NCBI GenBank assembly: GCA_033761815.1
Contig: JANRMF010000114.1
Coordinates: 1 to 13,101, forward strand
Direction: 5' to 3'
Length of the DNA: 13,101 nt
From: JANRKH01 sp033761815
GTDB taxonomy: Bacteria; Pseudomonadota; Alphaproteobacteria; Rickettsiales; Rickettsiaceae
Part shown: positions 7,309-13,101 of the stretch, in pieces
Numbering within the stretch: the stretch's first letter is position 1
Layout of the letters: each line of letters begins with the position of its first letter
Notes under the pieces: generated by a model
The model's input: only the letters and a program-made list of their open reading frames with translations
Database searches by the model: none
Told to the model about the DNA's origin: nothing
Program-made: the position numbers and the translations under genes

Positions 7309-7337
7309 TTGCTTTAAATGCAATATAGGTTTATAGT
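7309..7337 (+). promoter_or_regulatory. Candidate sigma-70 promoter for the cupredoxin/FTR1 pair
   Basis: TTGCTT (7309-7314), a 17-base spacer and TATAGT (7332-7337, 5/6 to consensus) lie about 60 bases before the cupredoxin start. An AGAGAA stands some 6 bases before that ATG. The predicted leader is about 50 bases. I saw no clear Fur-box palindrome. Confidence 0.38.
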
Positions 7338-7396
7338 TTAACAGGGTTTTGTGCTCGTCAAGTTTTTGAACTCAATTGATATATTAGAGAAAATAT

Positions 7397-7768
7397 ATGA
7401 AAAATAACCTATATAGTCTCAGCAAAAAGCTTTTACAATTTTCAGTTATATCGCTAATATTTGCAGCAAGTATAATTCCTGAAAGCGCTTCTGCCGAAGA
7501 GGATGTTGTTATAATTGAATTATCGATTAAAGATCATAAGTTTGAGCCCGAGGAAATAAAAGCCAGACAGGGCAAAAAAATAAAGATTAAAGTGACCAAT
7601 CTAGACTCTACGATTGAAGAGTTTGAGAGTCACGATTTATGTAGAGAAAAGATAATTCAACCAGGCCAAACTGTAAATATTATTTTAGCGCCCTTAAGGC
7701 CAGGTATTTATGGTTTTGTTGGAGAGTTTCATCAGGAAACTGCGAAAGGAAAATTAATAGTAGAATAA
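7397..7768 (+). CDS. Periplasmic cupredoxin-domain protein paired with iron permease
   Basis: This 123-residue protein has a signal peptide with cleavage probably after ASA (residue 33) and then one compact beta domain of about 90 residues. The sequence IKDHKFEPEEIKARQGKKIK, with VTNLDSTIEEFESHDL, PGQTVNIILAPLRPGIYGFV and GEFHQETAKGKLIVE, matches the Cupredoxin_1 / EfeO-like N-terminal domain that accompanies FTR1 iron permeases. Candidate metal ligands are His47, His79 and His112 with nearby acidic residues. Cys82 is also present. I infer a periplasmic metal-binding role, either copper-dependent iron oxidation or iron delivery, like P19-type proteins. The gene is one base from the permease gene downstream, so the two are almost certainly co-transcribed. 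Confidence 0.8.
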   Translation: MKNNLYSLSKKLLQFSVISLIFAASIIPESASAEEDVVIIELSIKDHKFEPEEIKARQGKKIKIKVTNLDSTIEEFESHDLCREKIIQPGQTVNIILAPLRPGIYGFVGEFHQETAKGKLIVE

Positions 7769-7769
7769 A

Positions 7770-8579
7770 ATGCATCAAATATCGATTATTGTATTTAGAG
7801 AATTTTTGGAGATATCTCTCCTTATAGGGCTTTTAAGCTCAGTTGGGAAAAATATCAAGGACTTCAAAATAATATTAGTTTCGGGCATAATGCTTGGCGT
7901 TTTTGGCGCAAGTTTACTTGCTTTTTTTACCGACCAAATTTCGAATAGTCTAGAGGGCGCCGGCGGCGAAATTTTTGATGCAATAGTAATACTTATGACC
8001 GTTGTGCTATTATGCGCAACGCTTGTTTGGATGAGAAAGGCATCCCACAAGATCAAACAAAAGGCCTCCAGTCTTGCTAGTGAAATGAGGGATGATATAT
8101 ATTCTAAAACTATGTTCACAATCTTAATCTCTACAACTATTTTTAGAGAGGGTGCAGAAATTGTCTTATTGCTCCATAGTTTTTATACTATAGCAAAAGA
8201 TGAGGCGCTAAATTATATCAACGGATTTGCCCTTGGTGCATTGGCTGGGATTCTGTGCGGCGTTGCTTTTTATATCGGTTTATTTAAATTTGCTTCAAGA
8301 TATATATTCTCCATCACAAGCTTTTTAATGACTTTCATAGCAGCCGGTCTTGCAACTGAGGCTGCTAAGATTTTATCCTCAGTTGGTATAATTAGCGATT
8401 TAGGCGGCATTTTATGGGATACTAGTCCTTATATCGATGATGCGAGTATAGTAGGCAGATTCCTAAAGGTCTTTATTGGTTATACAGCAAAGCCTACGGG
8501 GATCGAGCTTGTCTTCTATCTATCAACACTTGCTATAATTTTTGTTCTAGATAAAGTTTTTTCTGGTAAAAATTCCTAA
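7770..8579 (+). CDS. FTR1-family high-affinity iron permease
   Basis: This is a 269-residue integral membrane protein with about seven hydrophobic segments. The two hallmark iron-binding motifs are present: REFLE at 10-14 and REGAE at 126-130, both R-E-x-x-E in membrane helices. A charged cytoplasmic loop with KASHKIKQKASSLASEMRDD (about 90-110) separates the two halves, as in bacterial EfeU/FTR1 proteins. It transports iron across the inner membrane, probably after oxidation or delivery by the preceding cupredoxin. No EfeB-type peroxidase gene is adjacent, so this is the two-gene arrangement and not a full efeUOB operon. The start follows the cupredoxin stop after one base. Confidence 0.92.
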   Translation: MHQISIIVFREFLEISLLIGLLSSVGKNIKDFKIILVSGIMLGVFGASLLAFFTDQISNSLEGAGGEIFDAIVILMTVVLLCATLVWMRKASHKIKQKASSLASEMRDDIYSKTMFTILISTTIFREGAEIVLLLHSFYTIAKDEALNYINGFALGALAGILCGVAFYIGLFKFASRYIFSITSFLMTFIAAGLATEAAKILSSVGIISDLGGILWDTSPYIDDASIVGRFLKVFIGYTAKPTGIELVFYLSTLAIIFVLDKVFSGKNS

Positions 8580-8585
8580 TAAAAC

Positions 8586-8632
8586 TATAATCGACTTGTT
8601 TAAATACTTTAACAAATCAGGAAATATATAGA
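8586..8632 (+). promoter_or_regulatory. Possible -10 box and SD for yciB
   Basis: A consensus TATAAT lies at 8586-8591 but without a recognisable -35 box 17 bases upstream. Its leader holds an imperfect AT hairpin (TTGTTTAAA / TTTAACAA, one bulged T). AGGA at 8619-8622, 10 bases from the start codon, is a plausible ribosome site. It is equally possible that yciB is read through from the iron genes. Confidence 0.25.
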
Positions 8633-9160
8633 ATGCTTAAATTAATAATAGAATTTGGACCAATCGTTGTTTTTTTTGCGACTTATAAGTTTTCGGATAT
8701 TTTCCAAGCAACCTTGCTAATGCTTTTAGTTACAGTTGTGGGTTTAATTATCAGCTACATAATTGATAAAAAAATATCAATGCCTCTTTTGATCTCCGGT
8801 GCAGTTTTGCTTGGAACAGGGAGTATAACACTTTTGAGCGGAGATTCTTCATTCATTAAAATGAAGCCAACAATTGTTTTTTCTATTTTTAGTTTGATAT
8901 TATATGCTGGGTATCTGAGGGGATACGGACTTGTTAGGCATGTTTTTGGCTCCGCTATTCAAATGGAAGAAAAAGCTTGGCTTACCCTCTCCTTCAGGTT
9001 TGCTTCTTACCTGTTATTTGCAGCTATTCTAAATGAAATTATATGGAGAAATTACTCAGAAAGTTTTTGGGTAAATTTTAAGGTGTTCGGATTCGCTCCA
9101 ATGACTATGCTTTTTGTTGCAAGTCAGATCCCATTTCTCATAAAACACCAAAAGGAATAG
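8633..9160 (+). CDS. yciB: YciB/IspA-family inner-membrane septation protein
   Basis: This 175-residue protein has the length and repeated hydrophobic segments of YciB (intracellular septation protein A). Family features are the N-terminal LIIEFGPIVVFFATYKFSDI, the IDKKISMPLLISGAVLLGTG segment, KMKPTIVFSIFSLILYAG, and near the C-terminus RFASYLLFAAILNEIIWRNY followed by FWVNFKVFG. The family is involved in cell-envelope/septum integrity in gammaproteobacteria. The exact biochemical role is not established, and in alphaproteobacteria it is a conserved inner-membrane protein. It stands between the iron permease (53 bases) and the Sua5-type gene (28 bases) on the same strand. Confidence 0.9.
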   Translation: MLKLIIEFGPIVVFFATYKFSDIFQATLLMLLVTVVGLIISYIIDKKISMPLLISGAVLLGTGSITLLSGDSSFIKMKPTIVFSIFSLILYAGYLRGYGLVRHVFGSAIQMEEKAWLTLSFRFASYLLFAAILNEIIWRNYSESFWVNFKVFGFAPMTMLFVASQIPFLIKHQKE

Positions 9161-9188
9161 ATAAAACTTTTTTGACTCCCCCCAGAAT

Positions 9189-10112
9189 ATGTTAGTTAGT
9201 TATAAAAAAGCACTAGATCTCATTTTGGCAAGTGAGATCGTAGCAGTTCCGACTGAGACAGTGTATGGCCTTGCAGGCGATGCAACATCAGATCGCGCAG
9301 TATTAAAAATTTACGATACAAAAAAAAGACCAAAGTATAATCCGCTTATTATACATGTAAATTCTGCAGAGCAGGCCATGCGATATGGAGAATTTACCGA
9401 GGATGCTACTAAGCTTGCGGCTAATTTTTGGCCGGGTCCTATGACTCTTGTGCTAAAGCGAAAAAAATCCGATATTAGCTCTATAGCAACAGCAGGGCTT
9501 GATACAATAGCAATAAGATGTCCATCTCATCCAAAAATCAGGAAATTGATAGAAGATTCTAAAAAACCTCTAGCTGCACCAAGTGCCAATCTCTATACTA
9601 AGCTGAGCCCCACTAAATCATCGCATGTAGAGATGGGTTTTGGTGGAATGATTCCTGTTTTGAATGGAGGCTCTTCGATTTTTGGAATAGAATCCACAAT
9701 CATAGAATGCTTAGAGAGAATCTCGATATTAAGACACGGATTTATAACATCAGATATTATTTCCAAAATTTTGGGCTTTACCCCATATTATGATAATAGC
9801 TCAGGAAAATCTCCAGGCTCAGATAAAGTGCATTATAGCCCCGAATGCAAAATGAGGATTAACGCAGACTTTGCTAGAGACAATGAAATAGCTGTTAATT
9901 TTGGTATGGTTCCTATAGGAGGGGCTAAAGCTTTTAATTTAAGCAAAAAAGGAGACCTAATTGAGGCTGCTAGCAAATTATACGATATATTATCTAAGTG
10001 CGATAGAGAGGCAAAATTACTCGGCTCAGAGTCTATAGCTGTTGCAAAGATCCCAGAACTCGGTATAGGACTTGCAATCAACGATAAACTAAAAAGAGGC
10101 GCAAAAACCTAA
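9189..10112 (+). CDS. Threonylcarbamoyl-AMP synthase, two-domain Sua5 type
   Basis: The enzyme makes L-threonylcarbamoyl-AMP from threonine, bicarbonate and ATP, the first step of t6A formation at position 37 of ANN-decoding tRNAs. The 307 residues include the YrdC domain (about 1-190) with PTETVYGLAGDA (21-32), KKRPKYNPL (45-53), FWPGPMTLVLKRK (about 80-92), APSAN (130-134) and GIESTII (166-172). A linker SPGSDKVHYSP (208-218) follows; it covers the active site in Sua5. The C-terminal domain ends GIGLAINDKLKRGA. The linker and extra domain make it Sua5 and not the shorter TsaC. An in-frame TAA closely precedes the ATG and no other start is available, so the start is secure. No Shine-Dalgarno is apparent; a C6 run stands there instead. 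Confidence 0.95.
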   Translation: MLVSYKKALDLILASEIVAVPTETVYGLAGDATSDRAVLKIYDTKKRPKYNPLIIHVNSAEQAMRYGEFTEDATKLAANFWPGPMTLVLKRKKSDISSIATAGLDTIAIRCPSHPKIRKLIEDSKKPLAAPSANLYTKLSPTKSSHVEMGFGGMIPVLNGGSSIFGIESTIIECLERISILRHGFITSDIISKILGFTPYYDNSSGKSPGSDKVHYSPECKMRINADFARDNEIAVNFGMVPIGGAKAFNLSKKGDLIEAASKLYDILSKCDREAKLLGSESIAVAKIPELGIGLAINDKLKRGAKT

Positions 10113-10142
10113 ATCTAAAAACCACCAATTTAATTTACTCAC

Positions 10143-10171
10143 TTGACTAGTTTTGCATAAAAGTTTATTTT
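10143..10171 (+). promoter_or_regulatory. Candidate promoter for tRNA-Arg
   Basis: TTGACT (10143-10148, 5/6), a 17-base spacer and TATTTT (10166-10171, 4/6) would start transcription some 8 bases before the tRNA. A stronger -10-like TTTAAT (10169-10174) is 20 bases from the -35 and fits less well. Confidence 0.45.
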
Positions 10172-10185
10172 AATGAGCTTATAAT

Positions 10186-10262
10186 GCACCCGTGGCTCAA
10201 TTGGATAGAGCACATGACTACGGATCATGAGGTTAGGGGTTCGAATCCTCTCGGGTGCGCCA
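10186..10262 (+). tRNA. tRNA-Arg (anticodon ACG)
   Basis: This 77-base sequence folds into a complete cloverleaf. The acceptor is GCACCCG with CGGGTGC, the D stem is GCTC/GAGC, and the anticodon stem CATGA/TCATG holds the loop CTACGGA (anticodon ACG). The variable loop is five bases. The T stem AGGGG/CCTCT has one G-T wobble around loop TTCGAAT, the discriminator is G, and CCA is encoded. The ACG anticodon reads CGU, and after A34-to-inosine editing by TadA also CGC and CGA. The tRNA stands at the boundary between housekeeping genes and the accessory stretch. I found no second copy of its 3' end that would mark an attachment site. Confidence 0.97.
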
Positions 10263-10273
10263 ATTATAAAAAA

Positions 10274-10795
10274 TTAATTTCCGTCAAAATCTGACAGATA
10301 GGAAATATCTGAATCCTCCCCTTCGAGACTCATCTCTTCATTGCTCGAAGTTTCTTGATCAACAGATTGAGTTTGTAAAGGTACGAAATTGGCTGCTGCA
10401 TCTAAGTCTGCCTCTAAATTTACTCCGTCATAAAATTCTCCATCCGACTCGCCTTCGCTATCTTCGCTCACAACGGGCGCGCGTGATCTGATTAACATAG
10501 GTGGATTCAGAAGGGGAGAGTGTGCTCTAGGTGTTACATACCCTGATTCTATATTTGGCTCTTCTTCAAAATTATCACTAGGAATATATAAAGAATATTC
10601 GTTAGCTGCACTTAAGTTAGAAGTGATGTTGTAGTTTAGGTGTGTGAGCTGGGCTGATTGAGTTAAACTTGCAACTCGCTCGGTTTGTTGTTCATCTGGA
10701 ATCCTAATTAAGGCAAGACTTGCTGCAAGACGATCAGAAGAATCCTCTTGCCCGCTTATGTTGTTGTTTGGTTGATTGGGATATGATGTTTTCAT
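10274..10795 (-). CDS. Acidic, low-complexity, probably disordered protein; possible effector
   Basis: I do not recognise a family. The 173-residue protein has no signal peptide, no TM segment and only one cysteine-free, Ser/Glu/Asp/Asn/Gln-rich chain. The C-terminal third is strongly acidic, with SEDSEGESDGEFYDG (about 110-124) and SLEGEDSDISYLSDFDG (about 156-172). A proline-rich segment TPRAHSPLLNPPMLIRSRAP (about 88-107) carries Ser/Thr-Pro sites. Such acidic, Ser/Pro-rich composition is unusual for a cytoplasmic bacterial protein and is seen in secreted host-interacting proteins; that role is inference. The start has a good AGAGGA Shine-Dalgarno (10801-10806 on the complement), 5 bases before ATG. 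The gene ends 11 bases from the tRNA. Confidence 0.65.
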   Translation of the reverse strand: MKTSYPNQPNNNISGQEDSSDRLAASLALIRIPDEQQTERVASLTQSAQLTHLNYNITSNLSAANEYSLYIPSDNFEEEPNIESGYVTPRAHSPLLNPPMLIRSRAPVVSEDSEGESDGEFYDGVNLEADLDAAANFVPLQTQSVDQETSSNEEMSLEGEDSDISYLSDFDGN

Positions 10796-10831
10796 AAATT
10801 TCCTCTGCTTAAATTTTTTTAAATGGAGGAG

Positions 10832-10859
10832 AGTATATCATTTATTAAAAATAAGTAAA
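10832..10859 (-). promoter_or_regulatory. Candidate promoter for the acidic protein
   Basis: Read on the complement, TTTACT (10859-10854), 16 bases, and TATACT (10837-10832, 5/6 match) lie about 37 bases before the start codon. Together with the strong Shine-Dalgarno this suggests an independently expressed gene. Confidence 0.42.
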
Positions 10860-10968
10860 GATATATTTGTGTTTTTTTTGAGTTTTGCATCCTATTTTCA
10901 TGATAAAAATTTATTAGATGTGCAAATTTTATTTACGAAATAACAAAAAAAATGATCTCAACTATTAG

Positions 10969-11005
10969 TTGACACATATTATATGATATAGTACTACTAT
11001 ATAAT
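10969..11005 (+). promoter_or_regulatory. Promoter-like boxes before the broken peptidase gene
   Basis: An exact -35 TTGACA (10969-10974) and an exact -10 TATAAT (11000-11005) stand 25 bases apart, too far to work together as a normal sigma-70 promoter. A poor TACTAC (10992-10997) is at 17 bases. The rest of the 238-base gap 10796-11033 is AT-rich with T runs and contains no gene I can support. Confidence 0.3.
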
Positions 11006-11033
11006 TGTGTTTTTTGAAAACAGATAACAAAAT

Positions 11034-12113
11034 ATGTCAAAATTATTAGCAAAAATCCAAAATGAATCTGGAGAAAGATATGCTAGTCAGAAGGATGAAA
11101 TATTAGCTTTGCATAGATTATTTGTAAAATCCGCAAAAGAGTCGGCTATTTCAAAAGAGGTGCTTATTTAAAGGCTAGAAGAAGAATTGTGTATTCTGGG
11201 GCAAATAAAGCCTCACTTCAAAGAATCCAACCCCTTCCCCTTGAGATATAATAAGCTTTTTCATTTGCTAAAAGGTGCGCAGATTTTTCTTTTAAAACAT
11301 TTTGATGTATTGCTGAAAGATGAATTTGATGTTGATGGTTTATTTTCATTCATAGTTCCAGAAGGATCTGTGGATTCGCACCTTCAGTCTGCTACATTGC
11401 TGCAGAATTACTCGCAAACGGCATTTCTAGCCTCTCTCTCAACGATGAGAGGCGGATTAAAATAGACCGCATTCCGGATGTCAAGCAGGAAGGAATATAC
11501 GATATTGATCATAGTCCGAACATTCAGGAGGTAAAATCAGATTCAGATGCACTTTTGGGCTTTGAGGATTTCAGGTGGATTTCATTTGAGCATGGAATAC
11601 TGGATCTAATAGTATTTGCCCTTGGATATTTTTTTGGTGGTTCAAGATATGATAGTAATTATTTAAAGAAATATTTCAGACAAGAAGATTGCTCTTCTGC
11701 TATTGCCAAATGGACCGGATCTGAAGTGCCATTCACTACATATGATATTAAGCATTCTGCCCAGAGTGTTTTTGAGGTAATGACTCGATTAAAGGAGGAT
11801 AGAGCGCCGACGGCAGGAGATATATTATGTTTTGGCGGGCATGTATGCGTTGTTTCTAGTTTTGTTGATCACGAGCGTCCTATTGAGGTAATTAGTTATA
11901 ATAGATTAATGCCTTTTTTTTGAATACTTGGTCCATCAATCTTATGAGCAAATAGAGGGCGGGGCAAAAATTGTAAATCTGGACTATAATTTTCTTGGAA
12001 AATGCGGAGTAGAAGACAATTGCGGTCTCAAGAGTTCTCTGGAGTTAGACCAGAATAATCAATCAAAACTTAACATTAGTGGGGGATTGCTTTATTTTGA
12101 ATCTAACGATTAA
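11034..12113 (+). pseudogene. Decayed NlpC/P60-like cysteine peptidase gene (one stop, two frameshifts)
   Basis: Four readable pieces in consistent order make one gene of about 360 codons. Piece 1 starts at ATG 11034 (MSKLLAKIQNESGERYASQK) and ends at an in-frame TAA (11169-11171); the same frame continues after it (RLEEELCILGQIKPHF). Near 11385-11405 the reading must shift to another frame (AAELLANGISSLSLNDERR), and at a T8 run (11914-11921) it must shift back (FFEYLVHQSYEQ) to end at 12113. The third piece has an NlpC/P60 signature: YFFGGS, then EDCSSAIAKW with the presumed catalytic Cys (codon 11690-11692), VPFTTYDI, and APTAGDILCFGGHVCVV with the presumed catalytic His (codon 11840-11842). 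The family cleaves peptidoglycan stem peptides or, in derived members, other substrates. No signal peptide or TM is seen at the N-terminus, so a cytoplasmic or non-classically secreted protein is more likely. Confidence 0.7.
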
Positions 12114-12121
12114 AAATAGGA

Positions 12122-12544
12122 TTATTTGCCGATGGCTTGTTGATTGGTTGCTTGAGCGTCTTTTTCATTAGCGGCATTAAGCCTTGATTGTTTTTTGGGT
12201 TTTTTAATGCCATATTCAACAACATGCTCATATCCTGCTCCGTTTTCGAGCATTTGTTTACCTATTGCCTCAACCGCCTCCCTATCTTCTTTGGAAAAGC
12301 TGTTTAGTACTTTGTCCGTTATGTCATATAAAAACAACCAAGATAACTCGATTTTTTCTTCTTTGTTTAAATAATTTGGATCTCTGTTTTTTTTGTCATA
12401 TATTTTCTGGGCATCTGGATTATCTTTGGTAATATAGGGCTTAAGCTTTTCTTTCTTGTTTTTCTTGATATATTTAAAGGCAAAAAAACAAACAATCAGT
12501 GCGCCTAAGATGATAAAAATTTGCGGATCAGATGAGATTGGCAT
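12122..12544 (-). CDS. Small membrane-anchored protein, possibly DUF2660-like
   Basis: This 140-residue protein has one N-terminal membrane helix (about 8-25, QIFIILGALIVCFFAFKYIK), a very basic segment (about 26-36), then a charged helical region with LSWLFLYDITDKVLNSFSKE and ENGAGYEHVVEYGIKK (about 67-114). The tail is Ala/Gln/Asn-rich. The topology predicts an N-out or short-periplasmic anchor with a cytoplasmic body. The LFLYDITDKVL-type core reminds me of a small Rickettsiales-restricted family (DUF2660), but I hold this from memory and not from a search. It is convergent with the broken peptidase (8 bases between ends) and divergent from the motB-like gene. Confidence 0.6.
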   Translation of the reverse strand: MPISSDPQIFIILGALIVCFFAFKYIKKNKKEKLKPYITKDNPDAQKIYDKKNRDPNYLNKEEKIELSWLFLYDITDKVLNSFSKEDREAVEAIGKQMLENGAGYEHVVEYGIKKPKKQSRLNAANEKDAQATNQQAIGK

Positions 12545-12564
12545 AAAAATTTTTTTGGTATAAT
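12538..12564 (+). promoter_or_regulatory. Candidate promoter for the motB-like gene
   Basis: TTGGCA (12538-12543, 5/6) and an exact TATAAT (12559-12564) are separated by 15 bases, slightly short. The -35 lies over the start codon of the divergent gene. The predicted leader is about 90 bases. Confidence 0.35.
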
Positions 12565-12659
12565 AAACTAAGATAACATCAAAATCTTAATCATGCATCC
12601 AAAAAAATAAAAGCCTCTATTTCGTACAAAGAATAAAAAATAAATGTAGAAAAAATGCA

Positions 12660-13101
12660 ATGAGCAAAACACAAGAGAATAAAATTTGGTTAGTAACATT
12701 TCTTGATTTGCTAATGATTATGACATGTTTTTTTGTACTGATCTATTCGCTCAATCTCAGGTCTAACAAGTCGGGCGAAGGAAAAAACAAAAACCCAGAA
12801 CTCAGTTTTATTACAGATAAGTCAACGTCATCCGGCCCTCTTGAAATTATATATATTAGTTTAAAAAATTATTACCAAGATGATAGTAAAAAGGTGCATA
12901 TACTAAAATCCAAGGAAAAAATTAGATTAATCCACCAGGCTCAGCATGCAAATAAAGAGAATTTATCTTTGCAAGCAAGGGAAATAGGTAGGTCGATATT
13001 TAATTTCAACAAGAATCTTATAAAAGTCAGGCTTTTGGTAAATTTTGACAAATTGCAGGAGGAATCATCCTCCGGGGCAGAAAATTTGCCAGAGATTATG
13101 G
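12660..13101 (+). CDS. motB: MotB-like flagellar stator protein, N-terminal part (3' truncated by window)
   Basis: The frame is open from ATG 12660 to the window edge (147 codons). The N-terminus has a short cytoplasmic tail and one membrane helix, WLVTFLDLLMIMTCFFVLIY (residues 10-29), which matches the MotB pattern W-x-V-T-F-x-D-L-x-x-x-x-x-x-F-F-V-L. Asp16 occupies the place of the proton-binding Asp32 of E. coli MotB. After it comes a polar Lys/Ser/Asn-rich plug and linker region. The peptidoglycan-binding OmpA-like domain would lie beyond the window. MotB and MotA form the stator in the inner membrane. motA is not directly upstream, where it commonly is. A two-codon ORF, ATG CAA TGA (12655-12663), overlaps the start. 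An ExbD or TolR relative cannot be fully excluded without the C-terminus. Confidence 0.72.
   Translation, partial: MSKTQENKIWLVTFLDLLMIMTCFFVLIYSLNLRSNKSGEGKNKNPELSFITDKSTSSGPLEIIYISLKNYYQDDSKKVHILKSKEKIRLIHQAQHANKENLSLQAREIGRSIFNFNKNLIKVRLLVNFDKLQEESSSGAENLPEIM

Noticed and set aside
8534..8539. TATAAT at the end of the iron permease gene as a yciB promoter
   Set aside because: It is inside coding sequence, has no -35 partner, and lies about 100 bases from yciB. Such hexamers are frequent in AT-rich DNA.
11187..11465. Separate 92-residue gene with a TTG start
   Set aside because: It is in the same frame as the 11034 ORF, right after the TAA, has no ribosome site, and reads as the middle of the broken peptidase gene.
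11555..12113. Two separate small genes (11555-11923 and 11928-12113)
   Set aside because: Their starts are TTG codons inside a continuous protein-like reading. The domain motifs continue upstream of 11555, and the second begins within the frame that resumes after the T8 run.
1..13101. CRISPR array, insertion sequence, integrase or toxin-antitoxin pair
   Set aside because: No regular repeats, transposase motifs, recombinase motifs or paired small ORFs with known folds were seen on either strand.

Overview
This AT-rich window looks like an alphaproteobacterium with a reduced genome and flagellar genes, most likely a flagellated Rickettsiales-type intracellular bacterium. The grounds are the alphaproteobacterial order fliM / DUF6468-like / MotE-like, a ProP-type (MHS) transporter of the kind common in Rickettsiales, QueH, very tight gene packing, and a decayed accessory gene. 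The taxonomic call is an inference from gene content; no rRNA is present.

Layout. (1) Bases 1-3767 (+) are one compact transcription unit: the 3' end of fliM, a DUF6468-like membrane/coiled-coil protein, a MotE-like MgtE_N protein, an ExbD/MotB-like one-TM protein that lacks the usual membrane aspartate, an MHS/ProP-like MFS transporter and queH. Junctions are overlaps or gaps of a few bases. (2) 3817-4701 (-) is a TPR protein. A 264-base gene-free stretch (4702-4965) separates it from (3) flgG-flgA-flgH (4966-7245, +), distal rod, P-ring assembly and L-ring, with overlapping ends and a perfect 24-base palindrome on the flgH stop codon. (4) 7397-8579 (+) is a cupredoxin/FTR1 iron-uptake pair, followed by yciB and a Sua5-type threonylcarbamoyl-AMP synthase. 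(5) 10186-10262 is tRNA-Arg(ACG). (6) 10274-12544 is accessory in character: an acidic, apparently disordered protein (-), a 238-base AT-rich gap, an NlpC/P60-like peptidase gene broken by one stop and two frameshifts (+), and a small membrane-anchored protein (-). (7) From 12660 to the window edge runs the 5' part of a motB-like stator gene (+).

How the parts relate. Regions 1, 3 and 7 are three separate pieces of a flagellar set: C-ring and stator-associated genes, rod and rings, and stator. Region 4 pairs a periplasmic cupredoxin with an inner-membrane iron permease. queH and the Sua5-type gene are tRNA-modification genes (queuosine, and t6A at position 37), and tRNA-Arg(ACG) would need A34-to-inosine editing to read several CGN codons. 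The accessory stretch beside the tRNA is the most likely place for lineage-specific host-interaction genes. No CRISPR array, insertion sequence, integrase or long direct repeat was seen. No gene-free stretch exceeds 300 bases.
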